The notes under the pieces: model-generated | Seen by the model: only the letters and a program-made list of their open reading frames with translations | The model's database searches: none | Told to the model about the DNA's origin: nothing | NCBI GenBank assembly: GCA_039519185.1 | Contig: CM076854.1 | Location: forward strand, 155,864,166 to 155,928,165 | DNA from: Astragalus membranaceus | Taxonomy: Eukaryota; Streptophyta; Magnoliopsida; Fabales; Fabaceae | DNA: 64,000 bases | Direction of reading: 5' to 3' | Shown here: piece after piece, positions 44,336 through 55,122 of the stretch | Layout of the letters: each line of letters opens with the position of its first letter | Position numbering within the stretch: the first letter of the stretch is position 1 | Made by a program: the position numbers and the translations under genes

Positions 44336-46646
44336 TAACACAACAACTTTTGATTCATTAACTACTCTCTCAATAGATATTTTAGGTTTTAGAAGAATAT
44401 GGTTCTATAAAATATAAGGAGAAACTGTTGCAAGATATGGCAACACGCAAAAACTGTTGCCCTCACCTACAAATACAACACTTCAAAAACGTTGCCATAT
44501 ATAATAAAAAATGAAAAAAAATAATAGAAAAAAGATTAGAGAGGTCCATTCCTTCCCAACATAAAAGTTATGTGTGATACCACTCAACTTAAATGTCAAT
44601 CAATTAATAACAAAAAATCAACAAAAACATGCACTATCTTCAATTCCGCCTACACTAAATTCTTGGTTCCTAAACACATCCAATATTACAATTCACGATA
44701 AAATGTTCAAAATCCTAAGAACAAACGGTCGCGGTTTTCTTATGAAAAATCTATTTCTACCTAGTTCTTTCCTGGTTAGGAACCGTATTTCTCTAGAAAA
44801 TATGAAGGACCGCGAGGGTTTAGCTCCCAAGCATAAAACTTGCTCCGAATGAAGTCAGCCTACAAGAAAATAGCATTGTATCATATCAAATCTAATTCAC
44901 TGTTTAATAAAAATAAAAAAATCTGATATTTGGGCCGAATGAGCATATTTTACTATAGGATGGTGCTCTTGAACTCTAAGAGAACTGAAAGCCCCTCCAA
45001 AGTTGTTTGGGACTAGAAGTCCCTTATAGAAGACAACATAATTCCCAACATAAAACAGATAAATCAATGCATAGTTATATTTGAAAAGATTTCAGACTAT
45101 TAATTTGAAAATATAATTTGGCACACTAAAAGCTTGGAAGAAGCCTAAAATAGTGAGAGAACAAAATCAGTAAGTGGAAAGACCAATGACAATAAGGGTG
45201 AAATGCAATAAGGGGGAAATTCAGATTCATTACTTGACTTTTTTTCAAGATAATGATAATTAGCATTTGTAAAAAAAAAAGAATAAAGCACGACCTGAAC
45301 AACAACAAGGTCTGTTATTCTGTAGTTTTGGTTTTCTGGAAACAAGGCATGTAATGACACGAACTCATCCATGTCAAAGAAGTGACTGACATAATGTATT
45401 ACAAATAAAATACTGAATCTATGTTTATTTCAATTTGAAGGGCATAGATCTCACCATTAACAGATAATCCAAAAGGGATCTCTAGCTGTCTTTGCATTGG
45501 TCACAGACGAAATAGCATCTGCAGCCTTCCATCAATGGCCAACGTAACAATGATACATGCTGCAAACAAACAAGTCCATGAATGTTGGAGGTCGACTAAG
45601 CAAAACAGATGGAATTCTATTTGAGAAGTCATGTGTGCAAGTTGAGAATGAGATAAAGGAACTTACCAATAGGATTAACATTGCCTCAGTAGCTTTCAAG
45701 ATGGAGATGCACAAGAGGATTTCCACACACCTGCAACTTCAATAATCAAATAACAATAACCAATTAGAAACAAGTAAAATAAAGATCAAATAAAGTAACA
45801 ATTATGTGTAATCCCAAATTCAATAGTAAAATGTCCTAATATTTCCTTTTTTTTATTTCTTTGTGCTAGCCAATAGATAGACCAAAGACACCAATACATA
45901 TTCATCTTAAGAATAAATGGAGTTATACAATAAATATGTACTTCATATGGAAGTTTTGTTCATCTATTTAAGGGGAACCTAATCTTGCTACCACAGATTG
46001 ATAAGGCCTACTACTTATTCATGCATCAGCTGCAGCTGCAGTTTCAGTTTTACTGCACTACGCATAAATCCAAGTGCAAAGTCCGGCTATTTCATAGCTG
46101 CATATCAAAGACCCTGCACATAATTGTTGAAATCGCGCTGCACGGGATGACATGTAGAGAAGGTGTTGGCTTGAAATCGGTTCAAACTACGACTAACCCT
46201 TGCAAATCGTGCTATCTTGAAAACGTAGTACTGTGAGGAAGGTGTTAGGGCTTGATTGAAATCTGCGAGGGTTTCAAAGTTTGTGAAAAAGAAAACCTAG
46301 GTTTGGTTGAAATCAAAAGTGAAGAGTTTTGTCTCTTACTAAAGAGTGTGCTGGTTAAAATTAAAATTTGGGGAAAAGGAAACGCGGAAAGGGTTAGCGC
46401 CTAGACTATTTCCCTTTTTTAATAATAATAACGAATAATAAATTCTATACGAGAACAGTTCTAACACGTTGCCTAAAATAATATAGAAAAAACTGTTGCC
46501 TTTAACCAATAGACAACGCTTTTGACCGTTCCCTATAAAAAAATATAAAAAAATCAATCTGGAAACAACATTTTAAAAACCGTTGCCTAATGTTTATCTA
46601 AGAGAACGGTTTTTGATGCGTTGTAAAGATAGGCGTTGCCGTAGTA
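44336..46646. mobile_element. Probable non-autonomous DNA transposon with GTTGCC subterminal repeats
   Basis: The region interrupts the third direct-repeat unit, and that unit's downstream sequence resumes after 46646. Words AACGTTGCC, AAACTGTTGCC and ACCGTTGCCTA cluster at both ends (44410..44510 and 46440..46646). The right end AGGCGTTGCCGTAGTA is one base from a CACTA-type terminus (TAGTG). No matching left terminus was found, so the class is uncertain. The interior (44520..46370) holds short ORFs without recognised motifs. Confidence 0.45.
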
Positions 46647-46764
46647 TTTTGTAAATACTATTTACAATTAAATACTAAAAACTGAGACTAAAATCAAAAT
46701 ATAAAACACCAACTTAAAACATGTTTCTAATACATGTCGGTGCGAAATTAGGGTCATAAAAAAC

Positions 46765-46782
46765 GGGGGGGGGGGGGGGGGG
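46765..46782 (+). repeat. Poly-G tract (18 G)
   Basis: A pure run of 18 G followed by TTCGTGGG. It could fold as a G-quadruplex or be a sequencing or assembly artefact in length. Confidence 0.95.
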
Positions 46783-47107
46783 TTCGTGGGAGTACTAATT
46801 AAAGAAACAAAAAAAGGGGGGTCAGAGCGAGTACTCGCAAAAAAATAAAAATAAGAAGAAACGCAAATATAAGGAAAAAAGTATAAAAATAAAATGATTT
46901 TTTAACGTGGTGAGTTGCACTTTACAATTTTTTTTGAACTCTGAAGTACCCCAAAACACAGTGCTTAGTGTCGACTTTCCTTAACTTCGCGTATTTCAAC
47001 ATCATATTTTGTCGCACTTTACGTATTATAGTAGATATTTATTAAAGTAAAAGGAAAAATAAAAAAACAATTGAAGAAGAAAGAAGATAAATAAAATAAG
47101 AAAAGTT

Positions 47108-47125
47108 GGGTGTGTGTGTGTTTGT

Positions 47126-47152
<27 letters not shown>
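47108..47152 (+). repeat. (TG)n(GA)n microsatellite
   Basis: TGTGTGTGTGTTTGTGAGAG followed by about fifteen GA units. The minus-strand ORF over it (47026..47388) reads as Phe/Ser/Leu repeat and is not a gene. Confidence 0.95.
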
Positions 47153-47156
<4 letters not shown>

Positions 47157-47159
47157 AAA

Positions 47160-48424
47160 AAAGAGAGAGATGTGAGTTGTGAGGGCCGGAGTTTAAATTT
47201 GAAATAAAGGTAGAGGGAAAGAGAAAGAGAAATGAATTAGGAAAAGTGAAAAGAGAAAAAGAATTGGGAAAAGTGAAAAGTTTGGGGAAAAGACAAAATT
47301 GACCTTGATTTTGCCAAGTGACAATGTTGAGATAATTATTTGTGAAAATTATACCAAAAGACACGTAATTTCTTGGCGCGGTATTCAAACGTTAAATAAT
47401 TATTTGTGAAAATTAAAGAGATTTATAAAACATATATGTGGTCAACAACAACAAAATTATACCGACAATAGATAGCATCCCACCGCTTCATTAAGAGTTT
47501 CATCAATCATCTCAAAGTTCCAATTCAGAGTAGAGCAATGATTTGCTCTTCTTGGATTGTGACTCATCAGACTTATTTTTATTGTCTGGTTTAGTCAATA
47601 CCAATACGACATATTAGTAGTTTGTCCCTTTTGATTCTCTCCAAATAGTTGAGGAGTTCCTCCATACACAAAGTGTTTAGATCATTTGTTTCTTGTATAG
47701 TAGTTACCTTCTTAGGATATTTATAAGCAGATTTCTAGGGCTTCTTAAATAAAATAAAAGTCACTTTTTATATAAATTCATAAATTGAAAGGTATATCTT
47801 TCTCAGTTACATTTAATTTTATTTATAATTAAATGATTATTATATATTTTTTAATGAGCGGTTATAAACTACACAAAAATTAATTTTGGATCTATTTTTT
47901 TAAAGAAGAATCAATTTTTAAATGAAATACAAGTCACTTTTTAAATATTAAACTAAAAGATAACTTCCTCAATTGCATTAATTTTACTCTTATTTTTATG
48001 TCATTTTTTTATGGATCCATTTTTTTTCAAAAAAAAGAAACAAAATCATGGGGACAAAACCAAAACTTTGAAAATACAAAACAAAACAAAAAGTTAATGG
48101 GCTTATTTTGATGTAATTACGCTCGAACCAACTTTGTTTGTGAAGAAATAGAAGGTTAGTACCAATCTAGAAAATTATTTAGAATGAAGAGGAGGGAAAT
48201 TTAATTAATTAATTACTTAGTAGTTAGTACTCCCTTTGTCGGGAACAAAATCCCAATTCACATAGATCAATAAATTGCATTGAAATCTAGTTTTTCTAAT
48301 TAATAGTCCTAAAAGATTGAGTTTGTTTCCAAAATTACCTCTTTTATAAAATGGGTACAGGAAATACTTTCTTTAAAAAAAATAGATTTACATAACTAAG
48401 AGTAGACAACTGTATGGAAAAAAC
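47160..48424. other. No gene recognised
   Basis: It opens with a purine-rich tract (GAAAAGTGAAAAGAGAAAAA) to about 47290, then AT-rich sequence. Two partial copies of a AAGTCACTTTTTA...TTGAAAGGTATA-like segment lie near 47755 and 47928. No conserved coding or terminal motif was found. Confidence 0.5.
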
Positions 48425-48652
48425 CAACACCGTTGGCCTAGGCCTAGTGGCTTAATCTACCCTAAGACACGGGGGTCGACCCGGTGCTCCTGAGTTCGAT
48501 TCTCGCAGCGGAAAAACTCGGCGTTGGTGTGGAAATTAGTCTTTCGTCGAAAGCGTTTGGAAAAAAGACAACCGTATGAAAGGAGTTGAAACTCCCAAGA
48601 AATTGCTAGAGTGGACTCAGGTCTCAAAAAGTTGGTCGTGAAAAGTACCAAT
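48425..48652 (+). mobile_element. tRNA-derived SINE, family 2, copy 2
   Basis: CAACACCGTTGGCCTAGGCC, TAGTGGCTTAATC (A-box region), CTGAGTTCGATTCTCGC (B-box) and AGTCTTTCGTCGAAAGCG. It matches the minus-strand copy at 42846..43062. No clear TSD was resolved; its 3' part abuts the MULE-type element. Confidence 0.75.
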
Positions 48653-48661
48653 AAAAAGTTG

Positions 48662-49578
48662 GGGTTTTAGATTTTATACCCCCCATTATACCCCATACCC
48701 CCTCAAATTGACAAAACGAACGATATTACCCCTGACTTCAAAACTTTTTTCCGGAATTACGTCCATAGCTATAAATCTGTAACTCAATTTATTGGGATTT
48801 CCGAAAATATCCTAAAATGAGATAAATCCGGAATTAAAATTTTTTGGATTTCCGGAATTACCTCATTTTAGTGTGATTCCGGAACACAATATACCTTCCG
48901 GAATTACACTAAAATGAGGTAATTCCGGAAATCCATAAATTGTTTATTCCGGATTTATCTTATTTTAGGGTATTTCAGGAAATCCCAATAAATTGAGTTT
49001 CGGATTTATACCGTATTATGGTGTTTCTGGAATTCAAAAATAAGAAATTAAACATTTATTTTATTAATTAAAAACACCGTCTAACTGAAAATAATAGATT
49101 ACAACAAACAAATTTACAAAAACAAGGTCTAAAACTACTGATCCATAGATTGGTTAAAACACTATAAAATAAGTGATCCATAGATTGGTTAAAATCATGT
49201 GAATAAGTGTCGATTTCACTTATAGATTGGTTAAAACACTATAAATTAAGTGATCCATAGATTGGTTAAAACCATGTGAATAAGTGTCGATTTCAGTTAT
49301 AGATTGGTTAAAACACTATAAAATAAGTGATCCATAGATTGGTTAAAACCATGTAAATAAGTGTCGATTTCAGTTATCGATTGGTTAAAACCATGTAAAT
49401 AATGTAGTGAAACATGATACTTCCGGAATTATGTGTTTTGGCATAATTTCGGAAATCTTTTATACCCCATTTTCCGGAATTACCTCTAAATAGGATAATT
49501 CCGTAAGCCAATTTTACTTCCGGAAATACCTCTTTTTGGGGTATAGGATAGAAAAGGGGGGTACGAAATCTAAAACCC
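48662..49578. mobile_element. Non-autonomous MULE-type element (917 bp)
   Basis: The termini are GGGTTTTAGATTTTATACCC and its inverted copy GGGTACGAAATCTAAAACCC, with an exact 9-bp duplication AAAAAGTTG (48653..48661 and 49579..49587), the Mutator hallmark. The interior has CCGGAATTACCTC-type inverted repeats at both ends and a tandem array at 49140..49400 built on GATCCATAGATTGGTTAAAA and GTGTCGATTTCAGTTATAGA. No gene. Confidence 0.9.
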
Positions 49579-49835
49579 AAAAAGTTGTACTCTCGTTAAG
49601 CAATTTTAAAATGCTTTGTTTTTTTGAAAGAGAATCTATCCGTGACCTAGCCAGGGATGGCTTATTACACTCTACTATGTATAATGTATCCTGCCTATTG
49701 GCCGTTGGGTATACTATAGTTAGCTCTGCATAGTCCTATACTCTAACTTTTCATTTCATTTTCAATGCATAAAGCCTTCTTTCCTTTTATTAAAACAATA
49801 CTGTAAACAATAGTACAAGCATTGGAGGGTCAAAC

Positions 49836-50731
49836 TAGGGGTGGACATGAACCGCTGACCCGCCCAAAACCCGACCAAATCGAAAAAAGTACACACATTC
49901 GGTCGAATTGGTTCGGTTCTGCGGGTTCATAATGTGGAGAATCGATTATAAATGGATAAAAGTGGGTTGGCTCGGTATATGTTGGAAGTTCCATCGGTAA
50001 CCGAAACCGACCGAATTTTTAACCTCATTATTGAATTTCACGCGTGCCAGTCTACTATACATTGGAAAGTTGCGTCATCTTAATTGATTACACCTCTTTT
50101 TTGGCAGAAAAAATCACTCATGCAGCATTGCAGCTATTGACCAATGCAATACTAGCGCCAGAAAAGAGGTGTATTGACCACTGCACTCTATGTTCTCTCT
50201 GGCCAATGCAATACTAGGCTGCAGAATAATTAAATTTAGTATTTTATTCCTCTAATTTCCCTCTCAAATTTGTATATATTTTTGAAAGAATAAAATAAAT
50301 TTTCTCTCTCAAACGTCTCTTCTTATCTGAAACCTCTTCTTCTCTATTTTTTAGTCTGCAATGGCTGACTCTATTTCTCTCCAAAGCCTTCCCCCTTTCT
50401 CCAATAGTATGATTCGTGGCTTTCCACCAGTATATTTAAGCTCCTTCAGAAGCTGAACTTATTCGTTGTTGGATAGAAAGTGGCCAAGCACCACCAAGAT
50501 GGCAAGATCCGACGAACCCGCACCACCAAGATCCTGCTTCTTTTCTTCTATCTTCTTCACTTGGTAACCGAGAGAGCCCACCCGACCAACCGTCTAACCG
50601 CCATACCCGCCACCCGAACAAACCGACGGAGAAAATAGATGGAGATGGGCCTCATTTATTCAACCGCGGGTTTTGGCGGGCTGGGGTTTTCTAGACCGAA
50701 TCCGGCCGTAACCGATCGGTGTCCACCCCTA
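49836..50731. mobile_element. Non-autonomous hAT-type element (896 bp)
   Basis: The termini are TAGGGGTGGACA and TGTCCACCCCTA, with an exact 8-bp duplication GGTCAAAC (49828..49835 and 50732..50739). Subterminal CCGAAACCGACCGAA and GACCGAATCCGGCCG motifs are inverted relatives. The 61-codon minus ORF (50436..50621) is not recognised. The TIR differs from the intact hAT at 22569, so that transposase is not an obvious partner. Confidence 0.9.
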
Positions 50732-50739
50732 GGTCAAAC

Positions 50740-51483
50740 ACTAAGTAAATTGATGATTGCCCATTAATTAAGCACATGTGTGGTAAGGGGACTAGGGCAA
50801 GGCCATGAGGTATAGTAGGGATTTGGATCGAGTGCCTTTAGTAGTAGATATTCTGGGTGACTTTAAGTTTATTTTGAAAAAAAAAAACATGAGATAGAAA
50901 ATTAAATAAAATGTGAGAGATAAACACAAACAACTAAATGTATGACCGTCTTTCTCGCTCTAAACATATCTAATCGCTTCCCATATAGTAGGATTATCGA
51001 GGTGAGGCTTCATGGTGCAAACAAGCTTATTTTTTTAGACAAAATTATTCTCGAATTCTTTTAATTTAATTTCAATTTTCGATTTAAGAGTGAAAATTAA
51101 GGATGCGTGGGATTGGCGATTGTCCCTCTCAAAAATTTATTCTCACAAAACATAGGAATTTACATACCCGTGACCATAAACATCTTACACCAAATGAAGA
51201 CATTGACCTAATGAAACTGATCACAAGGTCTACAGTTGAAAAAATAATTGATTTTTAGATTTTTCACATTAATTTGTTCTCCCTTCTTTTTTAGTTTTTC
51301 GCTCATCAATTTTTACATTCTTTACTTTCTCGATCTAATTTATATATCTAAGAGAGCATATATACTTTTCCCACTGGAGACAAGGAGTTTTAATTTTCTT
51401 ATCTTATTTCAATCATATTTTTTAATTGTTTCTTAATTTACTGTTTTATTTAGCTGTGAAAACATCGTTTTCCATTATTGTAA
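50740..51483. other. No gene recognised
   Basis: AT-rich intergenic sequence. The ORF at 51248..51436 is Phe/Leu/Ile-rich without a motif. Confidence 0.5.
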
Positions 51484-51486
51484 TTA

Positions 51487-52575
51487 GACTATCTACAATG
51501 GTTCCTAAATTCAACACCCTAATTTTCACTTTTTAACACTCCACATCATCTTCTCTCTCTTCCACCTAATAATTCAACACTCATTCAACTTTTACTCACT
51601 ACAATGGTTTTGTTTAATAAAATTCAACACCCTACCCCACCACTTTTATTTCATATTCTTATTTTCTTTTATGTTTTTGTTTTTGTGATTACATATTAAT
51701 AAAAATTATCGATTGAAATTAAATTAAAATAATTAACAGTTAAATAAGTAATTTTAATTTTTTTAACTTAATAATTTATTTTTCTAATTTTATATTCTTA
51801 ATTAATATTTTTCTTGCAAGTAATAAAGACGAGATATAGGGATAGTCATTATTAAAACAATTAAAATTACAAAAAACTTAAAATGCAATACAATACACTA
51901 AGCACACAACACACATAAACGAAACACACATAACTTAATTAGTACAATAGACTCGACTTAGAAATAATCTATTTAAAATCTATAGTTGTTGGGATTTGGG
52001 TAGTTGAAAGGGTAATTAGTAGAATTTTGAGTGTTAAAAGGGTTATTGTTGGGATCTATTTCACTAACAAGATGTTTAGAGCTACAAACAAGAGTTGAAA
52101 GAAGGCTAAATAGAAAAATTAGAGGAAAAATGTCGAATTTTTTTCTGTGTCCAAATCAAATGAACCAAGTCTCTATTTATAGAGAGAAAAAAAATGAAGA
52201 ATTTTGGTGAAAAAAATAAATAAATAAATTGATTTACTATAAAATAATTGACCCCAAATAATTAGGATGAGATAAAAATCTCAAAAATCTCAACAGCCAA
52301 TCAGAACCTCACACGCAACCTTTTTTATTTCTCTCTCTTGCTTCCCTCATCTCCCACGCGCTCCCACTCCTCATGCACTTCACCTCCACCACTTCAACCA
52401 ATCAGAGCGCGCCACTGCATCCCCCACTCTTCCGCGCGGACCCCACCATTTACCCTTTCAGTTGAATTTATTCAACTACAATGAATCCACTTCAACTTCA
52501 ACACCCTATTCAACAACACCGTTAAACCAATTAAACTATTGAATAAAAAATTCAACACCCTCATTGTACATGGTC
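51487..52575 (-). mobile_element. PIF/Harbinger-type non-autonomous element with ORF1 remnant
   Basis: The imperfect termini are GACTATCTACAATG and CATTGTACATGGTC, with TSD TTA (51484..51486 and 52576..52578). Both ends carry TTCAACACCCT repeats. On the minus strand near 52060..51970 a piece reads VSEIDPNNNPFNTQNS and TNYPFNYPNPNNYRF, like the Asn/Pro/Phe-rich start of the Myb-like ORF1 of Harbinger elements. It is followed upstream by a leader with CTCTATTTATAGAGA. No DDE transposase is present. Confidence 0.75.
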
Positions 52576-52578
52576 TTA

Positions 52579-53078
52579 CTAGTACTACTAGGACGTGAAA
52601 TGCAATTGGCTGTGGCTAGCATTTTGCAATGGATGGAGTCAAAGGAAACCTTCACCTTTCAACGTTCAGTAGCCAGATTGGTCATAGTAATTAGGGTCTA
52701 CAGCAAAGCTAGCTAGGTAGCTAGCCTAGCATCTAGATTTTGGCTTATGGCTACATAAAACTGAACGTACTGTGCACCACTTGATGCCTATGATGCCTAC
52801 CAAAATAGCAAGCCAATTAGGAAACGTATCCTTATCATTGATCCTAGCTAGTCCCAATTGTTTTTTTTAACAAGCCATTAATCCTAATCGTTAAGTGTTG
52901 GACCTATTTATTATATACTCTTATGAGATCATATCTCACAAAATCGACTTGTAAGGCGAGAGTTTTCCTTTCATTATATACTCTTATGAGACCATACTCT
53001 AGTCAATGTGGAATTTGAGTTTCTCCCAATATAGTCTTACCTCTTCAGTTAAGATGGTTGTTGCACTACCCAATAGCA
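52579..53078. other. Repeat debris, no gene
   Basis: 52905..53035 contains CTTATGAGATCATATCTCAC, AAATCGACTTGTAAGG and CAATGTGGAATTTGAG, with the segment TATACTCTTATGAGA repeated about 75 bp apart. It resembles a dispersed legume repeat, recalled but not named. The rest is unremarkable. Confidence 0.45.
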
Positions 53079-53258
53079 CTTAGATGAGATAGTAAGAGTC
53101 TCTTCCAACTTAACCAATGTCTTGGGTTAGAATCCAGCCTTGAGCATGTTGCAATGTTAAATCTGTTGAGGGAGATCTTTGCCGCCATTGTGGTCCTACC
53201 CGGCTCAATGGATTAATCTCTGTGTACGGAGGATAGCAAGTTTATAAAAAAAAAATTG
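53079..53258 (+). mobile_element. tRNA-derived SINE, family 1, copy 2
   Basis: TTAGATGAGATAGTAAGAGT, CTTGGGTTAGAATCC (B-box), GAGGGAGATCTTTGCCGCC, GGTCCTACCCGGCTCAATGG and an A-tail near 53250. It is the plus-strand relative of 44001..44208, more diverged, with no clear TSD. Confidence 0.75.
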
Positions 53259-53324
53259 GGTGCGCTGCTAATGTTTTTAAAATTCTACAAGTAATTAATT
53301 TCCACATGCTCCTTTTATTTTATT

Positions 53325-54629
53325 GGCTAAAATGCTCCTGAGGTCCTTTAACTTTATTTAAAGTAACGGTTTAGTTATTTATCTTTTTTTTGTGTCCCAA
53401 ATCAGTTCTTTATGTTTTAAATTTTTGGCTCATAAATCTTTTTCCGTCAACCTCTATCCAACTCCGCCAAACTCTGTTAAAACTATCTATGTGGAAATAA
53501 TAATGCTTATGTGTTACGGTCCATGTCATTTTTAATTAATTTTCTACTGACATGTTATTTTTAATTTTTTTTATTAAAAATAAAAGAAAAACATTGAGAT
53601 GAAACACAGAAAGCCATAACAAAAGCCAAAAACGTAACTCATCATCTATTCATCTTCACAATCTATTTCTTCCCAACTAAAAACAGAATTCAGATCTCCC
53701 CCTCCATCACATTGAGATGAAACGAAAGCCAAAATGAAAGCACAAAACGAAACCCAAATTTCAGTTCTCCCTCATGACTCAACGCGTCGCGTCTTGCTGA
53801 AACGAAACCCAGATCGAATGCGTTTTGCTGAAACGAAACCCAGATCGAACACGTTCTACTAAAATCATCATTAATAATGAGATAAAACAAAAACGAAATC
53901 AGTTCAACGCGTTTTGCTGAAACCACCTAGATCGAACCCAGAATTCAGTTCTTCCTGAAAAACATCACAAAACGAAATCAAACGCATTTTGTTGAAATCA
54001 CAGATCTGGAGATAAAACGAAAACACAATCGAAGGGTTCGAACGCGTTTTGCTGAAATCATAGATCTGGTACGATTCCATGATACAAGGTGAAATCGAAG
54101 GGTTCCAACACGTTTTTTTGCTGAGAGAGAAGAAATCGAACAAGAAATTATGAGATTCAAAATTCAAGGTGAAATCGAACCAGAAATCGAAGGGTTCACA
54201 GGAAATAGAAGAAAAACAGTGCACAAACGAATCAACAGCAAAACGAATTCCTGGGTTTGAATCAACAACAAAACGAATTCCTGGGTTGAAGCAAAACGAT
54301 TTGGTCCTTTAGGGATTTGGGGATGAGATGAGAAGAATATGGAGATAAACCCAAGTTTTAGAAAACTCAGATTTTTTAATTATTTTTAATCAAAATTAAT
54401 TAAAATTATGAATCAGCAAATAAATAATGCCACATAAGCAAAAATAAAATAAAAAATATGACTTAAATGATGACTAGGATTTTTTTAACGGAGTTAGATG
54501 GAGATTAAGGGAAAAGGGTTTTATGTGCTTAAAATTTAAAACATAAAGAACTGATTTGGGACAAAAAAAAGATAAATGACTAAATTATTACTTTAAATTA
54601 AGTTAAGAGACTACGAGAGCATTGTAGCC
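53325..54629. mobile_element. Non-autonomous MULE-type element (1305 bp)
   Basis: Long terminal inverted repeats of roughly 170 bp: GGCTAAAATGCTCCTGAGGT on the left and, inverted, GGCTACAATGCTCTCGTAGT on the right, both continuing with CCCAAATCAGTTCTTTATGT. An exact 9-bp duplication TATTTTATT flanks it (53316..53324 and 54630..54638). The core (53690..54300) has five or more imperfect repeats with CGCGTTTTGCTGAAA and AAACGAAACCCAGATCGAA. The minus-strand ORFs over them repeat Phe-Ser-Lys-Thr-Arg and are not a known protein. Confidence 0.92.
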
Positions 54630-54638
54630 TATTTTATT

Positions 54639-55122
54639 TTATGGTATATGTTGTTTCACTTCGCTCAAGGAGTTGAGAAGCCAAAAACGATAACAAGGTG
54701 AAAACAGAAGAACAACCAAACCAACAACAACAACTCATGGGGAAATTGATCACCACCCCTTTTTCATTAATACTCCATCGGGAACTAATTATAAACAAAA
54801 ATAACTACTTTCACACATATTAAGGATAGTGATTTTGTGCATTTAATTTCCTTGAATTCATAGAAAAAACAAATAAATTTACTAAACTATCCATAATTAA
54901 TAGTCATTTTCTCACAACATTAATGAGTAACTTTAAGGGTAGTTGTGGAAAAATAGCATTAAATATGAGTGGATTAGTTGATATTTGCTTATATTTGAAT
55001 CCACCAAAACTAACAATTTTTTGCTTAGGTTCTGAGAGAGTATCAAACATGCTGTAGTTCCTAAAACTTGCTAGATATAGATCATTTAATATAGTCAAAA
55101 AGGGACACGACTTCATTCAAAT
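54639..55122. other. Downstream flank of the IDD gene
   Basis: AT-rich sequence between the MULE-type element and the stop codon of the IDD gene; it should hold the 3' UTR. AATAAA overlaps the end of the reading frame on the minus strand and further A/T-rich candidates follow. The 70-codon ORF at 54904..55116 has no recognisable motif. Confidence 0.5.

Noticed and set aside
47026..47388. 120-codon minus ORF
   Set aside because: It is Phe/Ser/Leu-rich from purine-tract and GA microsatellite sequence, with no homology seen.
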